Assembly: GCF_000314855.2 (NCBI RefSeq)
Contig: NZ_KB233223.1
Span: 633,904-697,903 of the forward strand
Length of the DNA: 64,000 bases
DNA from: Providencia burhodogranariea DSM 19968
GTDB taxonomy: Bacteria > Pseudomonadota > Gammaproteobacteria > Enterobacterales > Enterobacteriaceae
Reading direction: 5' to 3'
The position numbers and the translations under genes were made by a program. Below the pieces are notes generated by a model. The model was not told the origin of the DNA. It saw nothing but the letters and a program-made list of their open reading frames with translations, and made no database searches. Shown here one piece after another: positions 21,375 through 31,275 of the stretch; the stretch's first letter is position 1, and each line of letters starts with the position of its first letter.

Positions 21375-21547
21375 TTGGTTATCTCTTTATTATAAGTTTG
21401 TTTTTAAATGTTATTTTTAGTCGGACGAATCTTCTTCTTAGTATAAATTAATCATCACTTCTTAAGGAAGATTAAATTTAGTCGACGAAGCATTTCTCTT
21501 TACGTATAGTGAGCATAAATTTTATATTTAGCCTTTAAGGTGACTAG

Positions 21548-22051
21548 ATGAATATTAGTTTAATCGCAGCTATGGCGATTGATCAGGTTATCGGTATGGA
21601 AAAAACGATGCCTTGGCATTTACCTGGCGATCTTACTTGGTTTAAACGTAATACGTTAAATAAACCAGTAATAATGGGACGAGTGACTTATGAATCAATA
21701 GGCCGCCCACTCCCTGAGAGAGTCAATATAGTTTTAAGCAGTAAGCCTGGTGTAGATGATAATGTTATCTGGGTTTCTTCTGTAGAAGAAGCACTGGCAG
21801 CAGCTCAAAATGCTTTAGCTGGTAACGATGATGAAGAAATTATTGTGATTGGTGGTGGTAAAGTCTACCAGCAGTTTTTACCTTTGGCGAATAAGCTGTA
21901 TTTAACGCATGTTGATGCAGAAGTGAGTGGTGATACGCATTTCCCAATCTATGAGCCTGATGAGTGGGATTCTGTATTTACAGAGTATCATGAAGCTGAT
22001 GAAAACAATTCACATGGCTACTGCTTCGAAATATTAAATAAAAGAATTTAA
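21548..22051 (+). CDS. folA: Dihydrofolate reductase FolA
   Basis: FolA reduces dihydrofolate to tetrahydrofolate with NADPH and is the trimethoprim target. The chromosomal type is clear: [29 protein letters not shown] with the catalytic Asp in LPGD (residue 28), then [37 protein letters not shown] and YLTHVDAE. Length is 167 against 159 in E. coli, owing to a small insertion around residues 93-99. AAGGTG precedes the ATG. It is convergent with the lptD-apaH operon, as in E. coli. Confidence 0.97.
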   Translation: MNISLIAAMAIDQVIGMEKTMPWHLPGDLTWFKRNTLNKPVIMGRVTYESIGRPLPERVNIVLSSKPGVDDNVIWVSSVEEALAAAQNALAGNDDEEIIVIGGGKVYQQFLPLANKLYLTHVDAEVSGDTHFPIYEPDEWDSVFTEYHEADENNSHGYCFEILNKRI

Positions 22052-22063
22052 TATAGACTTAAT

Positions 22064-22098
22064 ATGAAGAATGGAGCAACAAGCTCCTTTCTTCATTA
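22064..22098 (+). terminator. Probable terminator after folA
   Basis: The stem GGAGC / GCTCC with a five-base loop is extended by GAAGAA / TTCTTC arms; it lies 12 bp after the folA stop and is followed by ATTATTAATT. Confidence 0.6.
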
Positions 22099-22222
22099 TT
22101 AATTAAGAATCTATTGCTTTAAATTGCAATAAAATAAAATCCATTCCATGCGTTTTATTTTCATTAGGATATAAAAGAATATATTGTCCAAATTTACAAA
22201 TTAAACAAACAGTAAATAATTA

Positions 22223-23050
22223 TTAATCTTTACGGTGTTTCTGTTGTGATTTTTGATAATAATACTGTTTTGATTCCCAATGGAATAATGTCATATCCCC
22301 CCCCCAACAACAGCCAGTATCTAGCCCATAAACATGTTCTGGGGTATATTTTCCTTCTAATGAAGCCCAATGCCCAAAAAAAATAGAATAGCCTTCAGGC
22401 AGTTTATTCGGGAGTGCAAACCAAGGTTTCAATGGGGAAGGCGCTTTCGTTGGGGTATCTTTACACATCATGTCTAATTGACCATGAGGAAAACAATAAC
22501 GCATTCGAGTTAATGCATTGGTGCTAAAACGCAAACGAGGAAGCCCCATTAAGCTTTCAGACCAATTGTTTGGCATATCACCATACATAGCATCTATGAA
22601 AAGTGGGTAAGCATCACTAGACAAAACTGATTCAACTTCTCTTGCACACATCTTTGCGGTATCGAGATCCCATTGTGGAGTAATTCCTGCATGTGCCATG
22701 ATGATTTTTTTTTCTTCATCAACTTGCAATAACGGTTGGCGGCGAAGCCAATTGATCAGCTCATCAGCATCAGGTGCATTTAGTAATTCATCAAGGTGAT
22801 CTTTAGGTTTATTACGGCTTATTTTGCAGTAAATACCTAATAAATGTAGATCATGATTCCCAAGAACTAAACGTACAGAAGAACCAAGGCTTTTAACATA
22901 ACGAAGGACTTGCAGTGATTCAGGACCACGAGCAACGAGATCCCCCGTTAGCCACAATGTATCTTTTTGTGGTTCAAAATTAACTTGTTCTAATAATGCA
23001 CGTAACTCACGATAGCAGCCATGTACATCACCAATTAGATATGTCGACAT
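22223..23050 (-). CDS. apaH: Bis(5'-nucleosyl)-tetraphosphatase, symmetrical, ApaH
   Basis: ApaH splits Ap4A into two ADP and removes NpnN caps from RNA. Metallophosphatase motifs are intact: GDVHGC (residues 7-12), [17 protein letters not shown] and an HAGI segment. The C-terminus has [11 protein letters not shown] and [13 protein letters not shown] run of nine G residues (plus strand C9 at 22297-22305) encodes the Trp-Gly-Gly-Asp part of that motif and is a slippage risk near the end of the gene. ApaH is last in lptD-surA-pdxA-rsmA-apaG-apaH, starting 2 bp after apaG. Confidence 0.96.
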   Translation of the reverse strand: MSTYLIGDVHGCYRELRALLEQVNFEPQKDTLWLTGDLVARGPESLQVLRYVKSLGSSVRLVLGNHDLHLLGIYCKISRNKPKDHLDELLNAPDADELINWLRRQPLLQVDEEKKIIMAHAGITPQWDLDTAKMCAREVESVLSSDAYPLFIDAMYGDMPNNWSESLMGLPRLRFSTNALTRMRYCFPHGQLDMMCKDTPTKAPSPLKPWFALPNKLPEGYSIFFGHWASLEGKYTPEHVYGLDTGCCWGGDMTLFHWESKQYYYQKSQQKHRKD

Positions 23051-23052
23051 AA

Positions 23053-23430
23053 TTAATTAATCAAAGTAGGTAAGGCAAGACGGAATGCAGGAATATCAAC
23101 ATGAAAGTTTTCCCCTACACCGTTTAACATGACGTAATAACCTTCCATTGTACCCATCGGTGTTTCTAAAATTGCGCCGCTGGTATAACGGTATACTGAA
23201 CCTGGCTGGATCACCGGTTGCTCACCGACGACGCCTTCACCCTGAACTTCAGTTTTATGGCCATCACTGTTGGTAATGAGCCAGTAACGGCTCATTAATT
23301 GTATCGCATCTCTTCCTAAGTTACGGATAGATATGGTATATGCAAAAACATATCGCCCCATTTCAGGCTGAGATTGGCTCACTATATAGACACTCTGGAC
23401 TTGGATGCTAACATTAGGTTCGTTAAGCAT
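23053..23430 (-). CDS. apaG: ApaG-domain protein
   Basis: A 125-residue all-beta protein of the ApaG/DUF525 family, which also occurs in eukaryotic F-box and polymerase-interacting proteins; its bacterial role is unclear beyond links to cobalt and magnesium tolerance. The conserved [27 protein letters not shown] and the [12 protein letters not shown] turn are present, as is MEGYYVM near the end. AAGGGGG precedes the ATG. It lies between rsmA and apaH in one operon. Confidence 0.95.
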   Translation of the reverse strand: MLNEPNVSIQVQSVYIVSQSQPEMGRYVFAYTISIRNLGRDAIQLMSRYWLITNSDGHKTEVQGEGVVGEQPVIQPGSVYRYTSGAILETPMGTMEGYYVMLNGVGENFHVDIPAFRLALPTLIN

Positions 23431-23451
23431 AGTGCCCCCTTTAAAGTATGC

Positions 23452-24261
23452 TTATTCAGACAAACTTGATAGGTAGTTTGCCATTTTGCAATAAGCTTCA
23501 ACGGATATATTCTCAGCTCGAGCTCCAGGATCAATACCAAGCTCAGTGAGTTGTTCAACACTGAATAAATCACCTAAACTATTACGGACTGTTTTACGGC
23601 GTTGGTTGAAGGCTTGCGTCGCAATACGACTTAAGAATTTAATATCTTTAAGTGGGTAAGGGTTTACGCGATGAGGGATAAGCCTAACAACAGCAGAGTC
23701 AACTTTTGGTGGTGGTGCAAAGGCGGTTGGTGGCACTTCTAAAACAGGAACGATTTGGCAATAGTACTGTGCCATTACGCTCAAGCGACCAAATGCTTTG
23801 CTGTTAGGACCTGCAACTAAACGGTTTACCACTTCTTTTTGCAGCATAAAGTTCATATCTGCAATAGAGTTGGTAAAGGTAAACAAGTGGAACATGAGCG
23901 GTGTTGAAATGTTATAAGGCAAGTTGCCAAATACACGCAGAGGTTGGCCTGCTTGTTTCGCTAATTCCCCGAAATCCACCGTCATGGCATCTTGCTGGAT
24001 AATAGTGAGCTTATCTTTTAATTGAGGATGAACGTGTAAACGCGCAGCGAGATCTCGGTCGAGCTCGACAACGGTCATTTTGTCCATTCTGCTACCGACT
24101 GGTTCTGTCAGTGCGCCAAGGCCGGGACCAATCTCTACAATGGCTTGTCCCGGTTGTGGGTGCATAGCATCAACAATACTGTCGATAATAAATTGGTCAG
24201 TTAAAAAGTTCTGCCCGAAACGTTTGCGGGCAAGGTGCCCCTGATGGACTCGATTATTCAT
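23452..24261 (-). CDS. rsmA: 16S rRNA dimethyladenosine transferase RsmA (KsgA)
   Basis: RsmA dimethylates the two adjacent adenines in the 16S rRNA 3' hairpin late in 30S assembly. SAM-binding motif [13 protein letters not shown] (43-55), acidic [12 protein letters not shown] and the catalytic GNLPYN (112-117) are all present. The length of 269 is close to E. coli (273). The start overlaps the pdxA stop by four bases (ATGA), so it is translationally coupled to pdxA. Confidence 0.97.
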   Translation of the reverse strand: MNNRVHQGHLARKRFGQNFLTDQFIIDSIVDAMHPQPGQAIVEIGPGLGALTEPVGSRMDKMTVVELDRDLAARLHVHPQLKDKLTIIQQDAMTVDFGELAKQAGQPLRVFGNLPYNISTPLMFHLFTFTNSIADMNFMLQKEVVNRLVAGPNSKAFGRLSVMAQYYCQIVPVLEVPPTAFAPPPKVDSAVVRLIPHRVNPYPLKDIKFLSRIATQAFNQRRKTVRNSLGDLFSVEQLTELGIDPGARAENISVEAYCKMANYLSSLSE

Positions 24262-25253
24262 GAATTCTTATATGTCATTTGGATAGCTAACTTCAATGCG
24301 GTAATAAAACTCCCCACATCGGCGCGACCCGTACCTGCTAATTCTAGCGCTGTGCCATGGTCAACAGAGGTACGGATGAAAGGCAGACCAAGCGTAATGT
24401 TCACGGCTCTACCAAAACCTTGGTATTTTAGCACAGGAAGTCCCTGATCGTGATACATTGCGAGTACTGCGTCTGCATCTTCTAAATATTTTGGTTGAAA
24501 TAGCGTATCTGCAGGTAATGGTCCGATCAGATTAATACCTTCTTCTCTCAATGTTTCGAGGGCAGGTATGATGGTATCTATTTCTTCCATTCCCATATGT
24601 CCACCTTCACCTGCGTGAGGGTTCAATCCACAAACATAAATATTCGGGTCTTCAATACCAAATTTAGTTTGTAAATCGTGATGTAAGATGGAGATGACTT
24701 CCCGTAAGCTTTGCTGGGTAATTGCGCCAGAAACATCTTTCAAAGGCAAATGGGTTGTTGCTAATGCAACTCGTAGTTCTTCTGTTGCTAGCATCATAAC
24801 GACACGCTGGCAGTGGCTTCTATCTGCAAAAAACTCAGTATGTCCACTAAATGGGATACCTGCATCATTAATCACGCCTTTATGTACTGGTCCTGTCACA
24901 ATTGCTGAAAACTCGCCATTTAGACAGCCATCACAGGCTCTTGCCAATGTTTCAGTAACATAGGCGCCATTATTAACATTTAACTCACCAGCCTGAACTG
25001 ATGCTCTCAGGTTCACGGGAAGGATTGATAAGCTACCGGGAGCTTGTGCATCGTGGTGGCTATTTGGTTCGTAGTTTTTTAATGTTAAAGGAAGATTGAG
25101 TTGTTTAGCGCGAGTCAGAAGTAAATCCGGATCTGCGCAGGCAACAAGCTCAACCGGCCAAAATTCTTGAGCGAGTTGAATGAGGAGATCCGGACCTACC
25201 CCGGCTGGTTCGCCGGGGGTTATCACGATTGGTTTATTGAGATTTTTCGTCAT
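24258..25253 (-). CDS. pdxA: 4-hydroxythreonine-4-phosphate dehydrogenase PdxA
   Basis: PdxA oxidises 4-phosphohydroxy-L-threonine in pyridoxal phosphate synthesis. I chose the ATG at 25253 (331 residues, E. coli 329), giving [23 protein letters not shown]. The open frame extends upstream to 25400, but that part overlaps the surA coding region in another frame. Metal-binding histidines are seen in [20 protein letters not shown] and [12 protein letters not shown]. It overlaps the end of surA by 20 bp and rsmA by 4 bp. Confidence 0.96.
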   Translation of the reverse strand: MTKNLNKPIVITPGEPAGVGPDLLIQLAQEFWPVELVACADPDLLLTRAKQLNLPLTLKNYEPNSHHDAQAPGSLSILPVNLRASVQAGELNVNNGAYVTETLARACDGCLNGEFSAIVTGPVHKGVINDAGIPFSGHTEFFADRSHCQRVVMMLATEELRVALATTHLPLKDVSGAITQQSLREVISILHHDLQTKFGIEDPNIYVCGLNPHAGEGGHMGMEEIDTIIPALETLREEGINLIGPLPADTLFQPKYLEDADAVLAMYHDQGLPVLKYQGFGRAVNITLGLPFIRTSVDHGTALELAGTGRADVGSFITALKLAIQMTYKNS

Positions 25254-26553
25254 TAGATTGGTTATCACGTCCATCGATGACATTAACATATGCAGTCGCT
25301 CGTTGCTCTTGCATCCAACTTTGTGCTTCTTCGTTGAATTTACGGTTAAACAGCAAACGGTAAGCTTGATCTTTTTGCGCCGCATCTGTCTTATCGACAC
25401 TGCGGGTATCTTCTAACTGAATTAAATGCCAGCCAAAGTTTGAAGGAACTGGTTGGCTTAATTCACCTTTTTTCAATTTCATTAGTGCATCGCGGAATGC
25501 TGGGTCGTAGACATCAGGCATGTTCCAGCCTAATTCACCACCTTTAAGTGCACTTCCTGGATCTTCAGAAACTTCTTTTGCTGCATCTTCGAAGGTTGTT
25601 TTACCACTACGGATATCTTGAGCAACCTGTACAAGTTTTTGTCTCGCTTGATTATCATCCATAATTGGTGATGATTTGATCAAAATATGGCGAGCTTTTA
25701 CTTCAGTAACAGAGATGGTTTTATTTGCGCTATCAATATCATTAACTTTTAGGATATGGTAACCAACACCTGAACGAATGGGGCCGACAATATCATTTTT
25801 CTTCGCGTTTTTTAATTGCTCAGCAAAGACAACTGGAAGTTCTTGCAAACGTGACCAACCCATATTGCCACCTTTCAGTGCTTGCGGGTCAGCAGAGTAA
25901 GTAATTGCGAGTTTACCAAAATCACCGCCTTTTTTAAGCTCATTCATAATTTTAGCAACAATGGCTTCAGCTTGCTGTAACTGTTCTTGGGTCGGATTTT
26001 CTGGCAATGGAATGAGAATATGGCTTAAGTTAACATTCGCTTCATAGTCAGCTTGGCTGCTAATTTGTTTGGCGAGGGACTCAACTTCTTGTGGTAAAAT
26101 AGCGACTCGGCGACGAACCTCATTATTACGAACTTCGGAAATCAGCATTTCCTTACGAATCTCGCCACGATATTTTGCCATATCAATACCATCAGCTTTC
26201 AAGCGCGCTTGCATCTGCTCAAATGTTAAACCATTTTGGCGAGCAATATCGGCAATTGTTCCATTAACAGCTTCTTCAGGGATATTGATTTGCATTTGGC
26301 TCGCCATTTGCAAAATGATGTTATCACTAATCAAACGCTCAAGGATCTGATGGCGAAGAGTTTGATCATCAGGAACTTGTTGGCCAGCATTACGTGCGTT
26401 CGATTTTACTGTATTCAGCATATTCTGGACGTCACTTTCCAGCACTACTCCGTTATTGACGACCGCAGCAACTTTATCCATTTGCTGAGGTGCAGCCAAA
26501 GCAGTGGAGCTTGCAAACATCAGTCCCAGAATAAGCGTTTTCCAATTCTTCAT
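25234..26553 (-). CDS. surA: Periplasmic chaperone and peptidyl-prolyl isomerase SurA
   Basis: SurA escorts unfolded outer-membrane proteins, including LptD, across the periplasm. The Sec signal [20 protein letters not shown] is cut before APQQMDKV. An N-terminal chaperone domain is followed by two parvulin domains, the first near residues 170-275 and the second near 285-385 ([31 protein letters not shown]). The 439 residues compare with 428 in E. coli. AGGA precedes the ATG. It is second in the lptD operon, with a diverged repeat between the two genes. Confidence 0.97.
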   Translation of the reverse strand: MKNWKTLILGLMFASSTALAAPQQMDKVAAVVNNGVVLESDVQNMLNTVKSNARNAGQQVPDDQTLRHQILERLISDNIILQMASQMQINIPEEAVNGTIADIARQNGLTFEQMQARLKADGIDMAKYRGEIRKEMLISEVRNNEVRRRVAILPQEVESLAKQISSQADYEANVNLSHILIPLPENPTQEQLQQAEAIVAKIMNELKKGGDFGKLAITYSADPQALKGGNMGWSRLQELPVVFAEQLKNAKKNDIVGPIRSGVGYHILKVNDIDSANKTISVTEVKARHILIKSSPIMDDNQARQKLVQVAQDIRSGKTTFEDAAKEVSEDPGSALKGGELGWNMPDVYDPAFRDALMKLKKGELSQPVPSNFGWHLIQLEDTRSVDKTDAAQKDQAYRLLFNRKFNEEAQSWMQEQRATAYVNVIDGRDNQSNDEKSQ

Positions 26554-26603
26554 AATGGTCCTATCAATTGATTTAGATTCCGCCTAAGGCAGGTTAATCG
26601 TGC

Positions 26604-26700
26604 ATATCCGCCAAGTTTTAAGTTGCCTATTATCACTATTTTGTGAAAACAGGCACTATTTGGGGATACACACAAAACTCAAATTATTTTGTCTGTATTA
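26604..26700. repeat. ERIC-like repeat between lptD and surA
   Basis: Arms CAAGTTTTAAGTTGC and AACTCAAATTATTTTGTC flank a shortened centre. It lies inside the lptD-surA transcript, where it could fold as an RNA hairpin. Confidence 0.5.
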
Positions 26701-29070
26701 TCAGAAAGCACGTTGATAAGGAATGATACCTCTATTCAGCATTTCCTGACTACCTAAACTATGATTGTTATTTAAGCCTCTAAGTTCCACATTGAATGAC
26801 CATTTATTATCATATTCGCTGCTAAACTTATCTCTCTGCCAGCCAACAATCTTACGTTCATAACCAACGTTGAATGCCCAGCAACAAGTATTGTACTGTA
26901 ATCCAACCAATTGGCTGGCAGATTGTTGTTGTTTGGTATCGTAATAGTAAGAACCAACAAAACCCCAACGCTCACTTAACGGCCAACTCATAACCGCACC
27001 GATTTGTGATATACCTTGTTGATATTCAGGCATTGTATAGGGAGAGCCACTGGTATCATCACGACGGAAGGTGGCTTGAATGTAGTCTCGATCAACAAAA
27101 CGGTAGTTCAACTGTAACAAACGATCCGCATCAAAGCGATACTCAGTGATAGCATTCCCCATAGTGACATTACCTAAGCGGCGGTCATATTGAAGGCCAC
27201 CACGGACTCCCCACTTATCATTAATGCGCCAGTAAGAGTCTGTTGCCCACAATAAAGAACCAGTATCGCTTTTATTATCTAATTGTAGACTTGAGTTACC
27301 CGCTCGTGGCCGCTCTAGATAGTAAATTTGCCCTACAGAGAAGTTAAAACGTTCAGTCAGTGTTTCATCATAAATACGGGTTGTTACACCGGTAGTGACT
27401 TGGTTTGCCGAAGCAATCCTATCGAGACCGCTATAAATTCGGTCGCGGAATAGACCGCTATAGTCTGATTGCAAAAATGCAGAGTCGTAGTTATTGATGT
27501 TGTCCTGATCTTTATAGGGAATATAGAGATATTGAACTCGAGGCTCTAATGTTTGTACAAAGTCACTTCCTTCAAGAAGGTTACGTTCGAAAACAACAGT
27601 TGCATCGCTTTTGAACATTGGCAAAACACGCGTGACATTTTTTTCTAAACTTGTATTTTGGTTTGAGTTAGGGATATCCTGATCATAGTGTGTTGCGAGT
27701 AACTTGAAGCTGTTATTCATGTTAGCCCAACCATTTGATAATGGTAAGCTTACTTCAGGTTCAATATGCAAACGGGTCGCATCAGGATTATTTTTACCTA
27801 CACTCGTGAAACGTGCTGCTTGAGCGTAAGTGTGTAAATCAAAGGCTCCCAAGTTATTTTTATAGAAGTTGACGTCCAGCTGTGGCTCAGCTTTATAAGC
27901 TCGTCGATTTGGCTCATCCACAAAAACTTGGAATTGTTTATGTGATAATGTTGCATTCCAGTTTTCAGCAGAATAGCCAGTGCTGAATTTTTGAGTTGCA
28001 TAGCCGTCGGTGGTGCTACCATACTGAGAGCTAAAGTCAGTAAAATATTTTGGATCACTAACTTTGGTATAGTCAGCATTGAAATTCCAGTGCTGATCAT
28101 AGGTTCCTGAATGTTGCCAATAGAACAACCAACGATCATTACTATCACGAGCTGGAGTCTTACCGCTTTCTTTATCTTTGATATACGCTCTATCATGATT
28201 AATAAAATCGAAAGCGAGAGTACCAGCACCAGGCGTGGTTAAATAACGGAATTCGTTATTCAATTTAAGACCACGGTGGGTCATAAACTGCGGTGTAATA
28301 GTGGCATCATAGTTTGGTGCAATATTCCAATAATACGGCAGCGAGAACTCTAAGCCATCATTACTTGAATAGCTGCCTGTCGGGATCAGAAAACCTGAAC
28401 GGCGCTTGTTACCAATTGGCAATTGCATGTATGGGCTATAGAATACAGGTACACTGCCGAGGCGAAAACGAGCATTCCAAATCTCAGCGACTTCTTCTTC
28501 GCGGTCAATAATGACTTCCGAGCCTGCAACACTCCAACTGTCATTGCCGGGTAAACAGGTGGTAAAGGTACCGTTTTCCATAATGGAATAACGGTTTTCG
28601 CCGCGCATTTTCATTTTATCGGCGTCGCCACGCCCCTGACGGCCTACCATCATGTAGTTACCATCATTAACATCAGTATTTTTATTATTCAAGTTGGACC
28701 AAGCTGAAGGCCCTTTTAGAATAATTTGTGGATCATCATAGTGAACATTACCAGTTGCTGTAACTTCACGAATGGGATCTGTGCTATTTGACTGTTTTTG
28801 TATCAGCTTAACATTGTCAGCGGTTAATGTTTGATTACCTTGTTGGATATCGACATTACCTTTGTATTCGACAAAGTTTGGGTATTCTCCCTGAACATCC
28901 TCAGCGGTGATGCGAATAGGTAAATCTTTTGCATCGCCTTTAACTAATGGTTTGTTATAAACAGGGACGCCTAGCATACATTGCGCAGCAAGATCAGCAT
29001 GCGCTTGCTGACTATAAATTGCCGCCCATACCATGGTGGCAAGTATTGTTGGATAACTTTTTTTCATCAT
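26701..29070 (-). CDS. lptD: LPS-assembly protein LptD
   Basis: LptD is the outer-membrane barrel that, with LptE, inserts LPS into the outer leaflet. The signal peptide [25 protein letters not shown] is followed by an N-terminal beta-jellyroll (LptA-like, about residues 50-200) and a large barrel. The four cysteines needed for the two inter-domain disulfides are present at 31, 172, 729 and 730 (E. coli 31, 173, 724, 725). Length is 789 against 784. It heads lptD-surA-pdxA-rsmA-apaG-apaH and is divergent from djlA. Confidence 0.97.
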   Translation of the reverse strand: MMKKSYPTILATMVWAAIYSQQAHADLAAQCMLGVPVYNKPLVKGDAKDLPIRITAEDVQGEYPNFVEYKGNVDIQQGNQTLTADNVKLIQKQSNSTDPIREVTATGNVHYDDPQIILKGPSAWSNLNNKNTDVNDGNYMMVGRQGRGDADKMKMRGENRYSIMENGTFTTCLPGNDSWSVAGSEVIIDREEEVAEIWNARFRLGSVPVFYSPYMQLPIGNKRRSGFLIPTGSYSSNDGLEFSLPYYWNIAPNYDATITPQFMTHRGLKLNNEFRYLTTPGAGTLAFDFINHDRAYIKDKESGKTPARDSNDRWLFYWQHSGTYDQHWNFNADYTKVSDPKYFTDFSSQYGSTTDGYATQKFSTGYSAENWNATLSHKQFQVFVDEPNRRAYKAEPQLDVNFYKNNLGAFDLHTYAQAARFTSVGKNNPDATRLHIEPEVSLPLSNGWANMNNSFKLLATHYDQDIPNSNQNTSLEKNVTRVLPMFKSDATVVFERNLLEGSDFVQTLEPRVQYLYIPYKDQDNINNYDSAFLQSDYSGLFRDRIYSGLDRIASANQVTTGVTTRIYDETLTERFNFSVGQIYYLERPRAGNSSLQLDNKSDTGSLLWATDSYWRINDKWGVRGGLQYDRRLGNVTMGNAITEYRFDADRLLQLNYRFVDRDYIQATFRRDDTSGSPYTMPEYQQGISQIGAVMSWPLSERWGFVGSYYYDTKQQQSASQLVGLQYNTCCWAFNVGYERKIVGWQRDKFSSEYDNKWSFNVELRGLNNNHSLGSQEMLNRGIIPYQRAF

Positions 29071-29248
29071 TAAATATGCGGTTCCGTCATAATTGGCATA
29101 GCCGGCAAACGCTCAAAGACTAACTTAGCCAACTACATTGCGCCAGTATAATGTAAGAAACTTTACGCGCTTGTAGTTATGCACCGAGCAGAATGGATAG
29201 TATGATAATGCAAAATTGCATTCTGAGCATTGAAGAATTGAGGGATAT

Positions 29249-30064
29249 ATGCACTATTGGGGTAAAATTATTGGTGTCGTGATCGCAATAGCCTCTGGTT
29301 TTGGCTTTTGGGGAGCATTAATTGGTTTAGTTTTGGGGCACGGGTTCGATAAAGCATCAGCACGACGTAAATTTGCAGGGGCGATGAATAAACGTGATCG
29401 CCAAATCATTTTTTTTGCTAGCACATTCCAGATATTGGGGCATTTGACGAAGTCTAAGGGGCGAGTAACCGAGACTGACATCCAGATGGCATCAAACTTG
29501 ATGGATAGAATGCAGCTACATGGTGAAACTCGAAAAGCGGCTCAACAAGCTTTTAGGGAAGGCAAATCTCCTGATTTTCCATTGCGCGATGTGCTCAAAC
29601 AATTACGTATCGCATGCTATGGTCGTTTTGACTTAATTCAGATGTTTCTGGAAATTCAGTTGCAGGCAGCATTTGCTGACGGCAACTTACATCCAAATGA
29701 AAGAAAAGTATTATTTATTATTGCTGAAGAGTTAGGTATTTCTAAAACCCAGTTTGAACAGTTCTTAGGGATGATCCAAGGTGGGCGTCAATTTGGCCAA
29801 GGATATTCACAACAACAATCAGGTGGTTATTACCAGCAATCACAAGGTCCAACGATAGAAGATGCTTGCCAAGTGCTAGGGGTTTCTATTGATGATGAAC
29901 CAACTAAGATTAAACGTGCTTACCGTAAATTGATGAGTGAACACCATCCAGACAAGCTGATTGCAAAAGGGTTACCACCAGAGATGATGGAAATTGCAAA
30001 ACAAAAAGCTCAATCAATACAAGCAGCTTATGATCTCATCAAAAAAGATCGTGGTTTTAAGTAA
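29249..30064 (+). CDS. djlA: Co-chaperone DjlA, membrane-anchored J-domain protein
   Basis: DjlA is a type III DnaJ protein that stimulates DnaK and influences the Rcs envelope-stress system. A single N-terminal membrane segment with a glycine pattern ([24 protein letters not shown], about residues 6-30) is followed by a TerB-like helical domain, a Gln/Gly-rich linker ([13 protein letters not shown]) and a C-terminal J domain with the essential HPD in SEHHPDKL. The 271 residues equal E. coli. It is divergent from lptD, as in E. coli. Confidence 0.96.
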   Translation: MHYWGKIIGVVIAIASGFGFWGALIGLVLGHGFDKASARRKFAGAMNKRDRQIIFFASTFQILGHLTKSKGRVTETDIQMASNLMDRMQLHGETRKAAQQAFREGKSPDFPLRDVLKQLRIACYGRFDLIQMFLEIQLQAAFADGNLHPNERKVLFIIAEELGISKTQFEQFLGMIQGGRQFGQGYSQQQSGGYYQQSQGPTIEDACQVLGVSIDDEPTKIKRAYRKLMSEHHPDKLIAKGLPPEMMEIAKQKAQSIQAAYDLIKKDRGFK

Positions 30065-30093
30065 TTAGAAATAAACAAGTGATTTAAATACTG

Positions 30094-30120
30094 GCAGCCA
30101 ATGAAGGCTGCTTTAGTTTA
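30094..30120 (+). terminator. Terminator after djlA
   Basis: The stem GCAGCC / GGCTGC with a six-base loop is followed by TTTAGTTT, 30 bp after the djlA stop. Confidence 0.6.
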
Positions 30121-30159
30121 TCATGTAGGTATAGAGTAAGAATGCGTGCATTGCCATGG

Positions 30160-30193
30160 TGGCGCTGTGTTAATGAACTAAATCACAGCGCCA
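30160..30193. other. Perfect 10-bp hairpin between djlA and rluA
   Basis: TGGCGCTGTG and CACAGCGCCA pair perfectly around a 14-base loop between convergent genes. It lacks an adjacent T-run on both strands, so its role as terminator is uncertain. Confidence 0.4.
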
Positions 30194-30199
30194 AGGCTT

Positions 30200-30263
30200 A
30201 TCAAGTTTTTCAGAGCAATAGAATGACTTGTCACCTAACGAAACTCGAATTATTTTGCAGATA
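30200..30263. repeat. Decayed ERIC-like arm
   Basis: GAATGACTTGTCACC and AACTCGAATTATTTTGCAGA resemble the two arms of the ERIC palindrome with most of the centre gone. Confidence 0.35.
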
Positions 30264-30270
30264 GCAAAAA

Positions 30271-30924
30271 TTAAAAATCAGGTTGGCAGCTAAAGTGCAT
30301 TGGTGTGCCATAAGCTGGGTGAGTGATGTAAAGCTCTTGTGCATGTAGTTGCAAACGAGGTGCGAGCACAAAGGCTTGCTCATGAGCATAAAACCGGTCA
30401 CCGAGTATTGGATGCCCCAGAGCTAACATGTGCACACGTAATTGATGTGAACGCCCAGTAATTGGCGATAGCTTCACTCGTGTTGCCTGTTCTTCATATT
30501 CCAAAACTTCATATTCTGTTTGTGCCGATTTTCCGGTTTCGAAACAAACCTTCTGTTTTGGCCTATTTGGCCAATCACAAATCAAAGGTAAATCGATTAA
30601 GCCTTCTTGCTTTTCTAAATGACCCCAGACTCGCGCTATATAATGTTTCTTAGGTTCGCGCTCCCGAAATTGACGCTTTAGCTCGCGTTCTGCGGGTTTA
30701 TTTAGAGCAACTACCATGACGCCACTGGTTGCCATGTCTAAGCGATGGACAGACTCAGCGTTGGGATGATCCCGCTGTACTCGACTCATGATGCTATCGT
30801 TATGCTCAGGGGCTTTACCCGGCACCGAAAGTAAATCGCTTGGTTTATTGACAACAATGATATGTTCATCTTGATAAAGAATATATAACCAAGGGTCAAC
30901 GGGGGGATGGTAGGGTCCCATCAT
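30271..30924 (-). CDS. rluA: Dual-specificity rRNA/tRNA pseudouridine synthase RluA
   Basis: RluA makes pseudouridine 746 in 23S rRNA and pseudouridine 32 in several tRNAs. The catalytic Asp lies in HRLDMATSGV; REREPKKHYIARVWG, PLICDWPNRPKQKV and GRSHQLRVHMLALGHPILGD are conserved family blocks. I placed the start at the Met of MMGPYHPPVDPWL (217 residues, E. coli 219). The open frame continues 12 codons further to 30960, but that part enters an ERIC repeat. It is convergent with djlA and downstream of rapA, as in E. coli. Confidence 0.93.
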   Translation of the reverse strand: MMGPYHPPVDPWLYILYQDEHIIVVNKPSDLLSVPGKAPEHNDSIMSRVQRDHPNAESVHRLDMATSGVMVVALNKPAERELKRQFREREPKKHYIARVWGHLEKQEGLIDLPLICDWPNRPKQKVCFETGKSAQTEYEVLEYEEQATRVKLSPITGRSHQLRVHMLALGHPILGDRFYAHEQAFVLAPRLQLHAQELYITHPAYGTPMHFSCQPDF

Positions 30925-30952
30925 AAGAAATGAAGCTCCTGAATCTCTTATT

Positions 30953-31068
30953 CCTGTCATATTTCAAGATATAGGTTGTTCAGCTATCCGAATCACATTA
31001 CTTACTGTTGCTCTAGGGATATCTTTGCTGGTTGCCAACAGCTATCTCAAATTATTTTGGGCATATAA
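30953..31068. repeat. ERIC-type repeat between rapA and rluA
   Basis: Left arm TGTCATATTTCAAGAT, central ATCCGAATCAC and right arm AGCTATCTCAAATTATTTTGG. It overlaps the falsely extended 5' end of the rluA frame. Confidence 0.6.
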
Positions 31069-31215
31069 CAAAATCCCTCTCAAAGAGGGAGATGAAATTG
31101 CTGACAAGGCATAAATTGTGACATGTCACGCTAAGTTTTAAAAATCGAAAATCAAATAAAGTGATTCTCTCTTTTATTTTTTAATTTGACGAGTACACAA
31201 GCGTTATCAACGATT

Positions 31216-31239
31216 AGACTCCTTCTTTTGAAGGAGTCT
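31216..31239 (-). terminator. Possible terminator hairpin after rapA
   Basis: AGACTCCTT / AAGGAGTCT form a perfect nine-base-pair stem around a six-base loop 37 bp beyond the rapA stop. The following minus-strand bases are only mildly T-rich. Confidence 0.45.
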
Positions 31240-31275
31240 ATATGGCGCTATTTTAAGCTAATTATATTCGCGTGG

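Noticed and set aside
25254-25400. Long N-terminal extension of pdxA
   Set aside because: It overlaps surA in another frame; the conserved start [18 protein letters not shown] is at 25253.
27798-28229. 143-codon minus-strand frame inside lptD
   Set aside because: Shadow frame of lptD without ribosome site or recognisable domain.
30925-30960. Twelve-codon upstream extension of rluA
   Set aside because: It enters an ERIC repeat and does not match the RluA start in E. coli.
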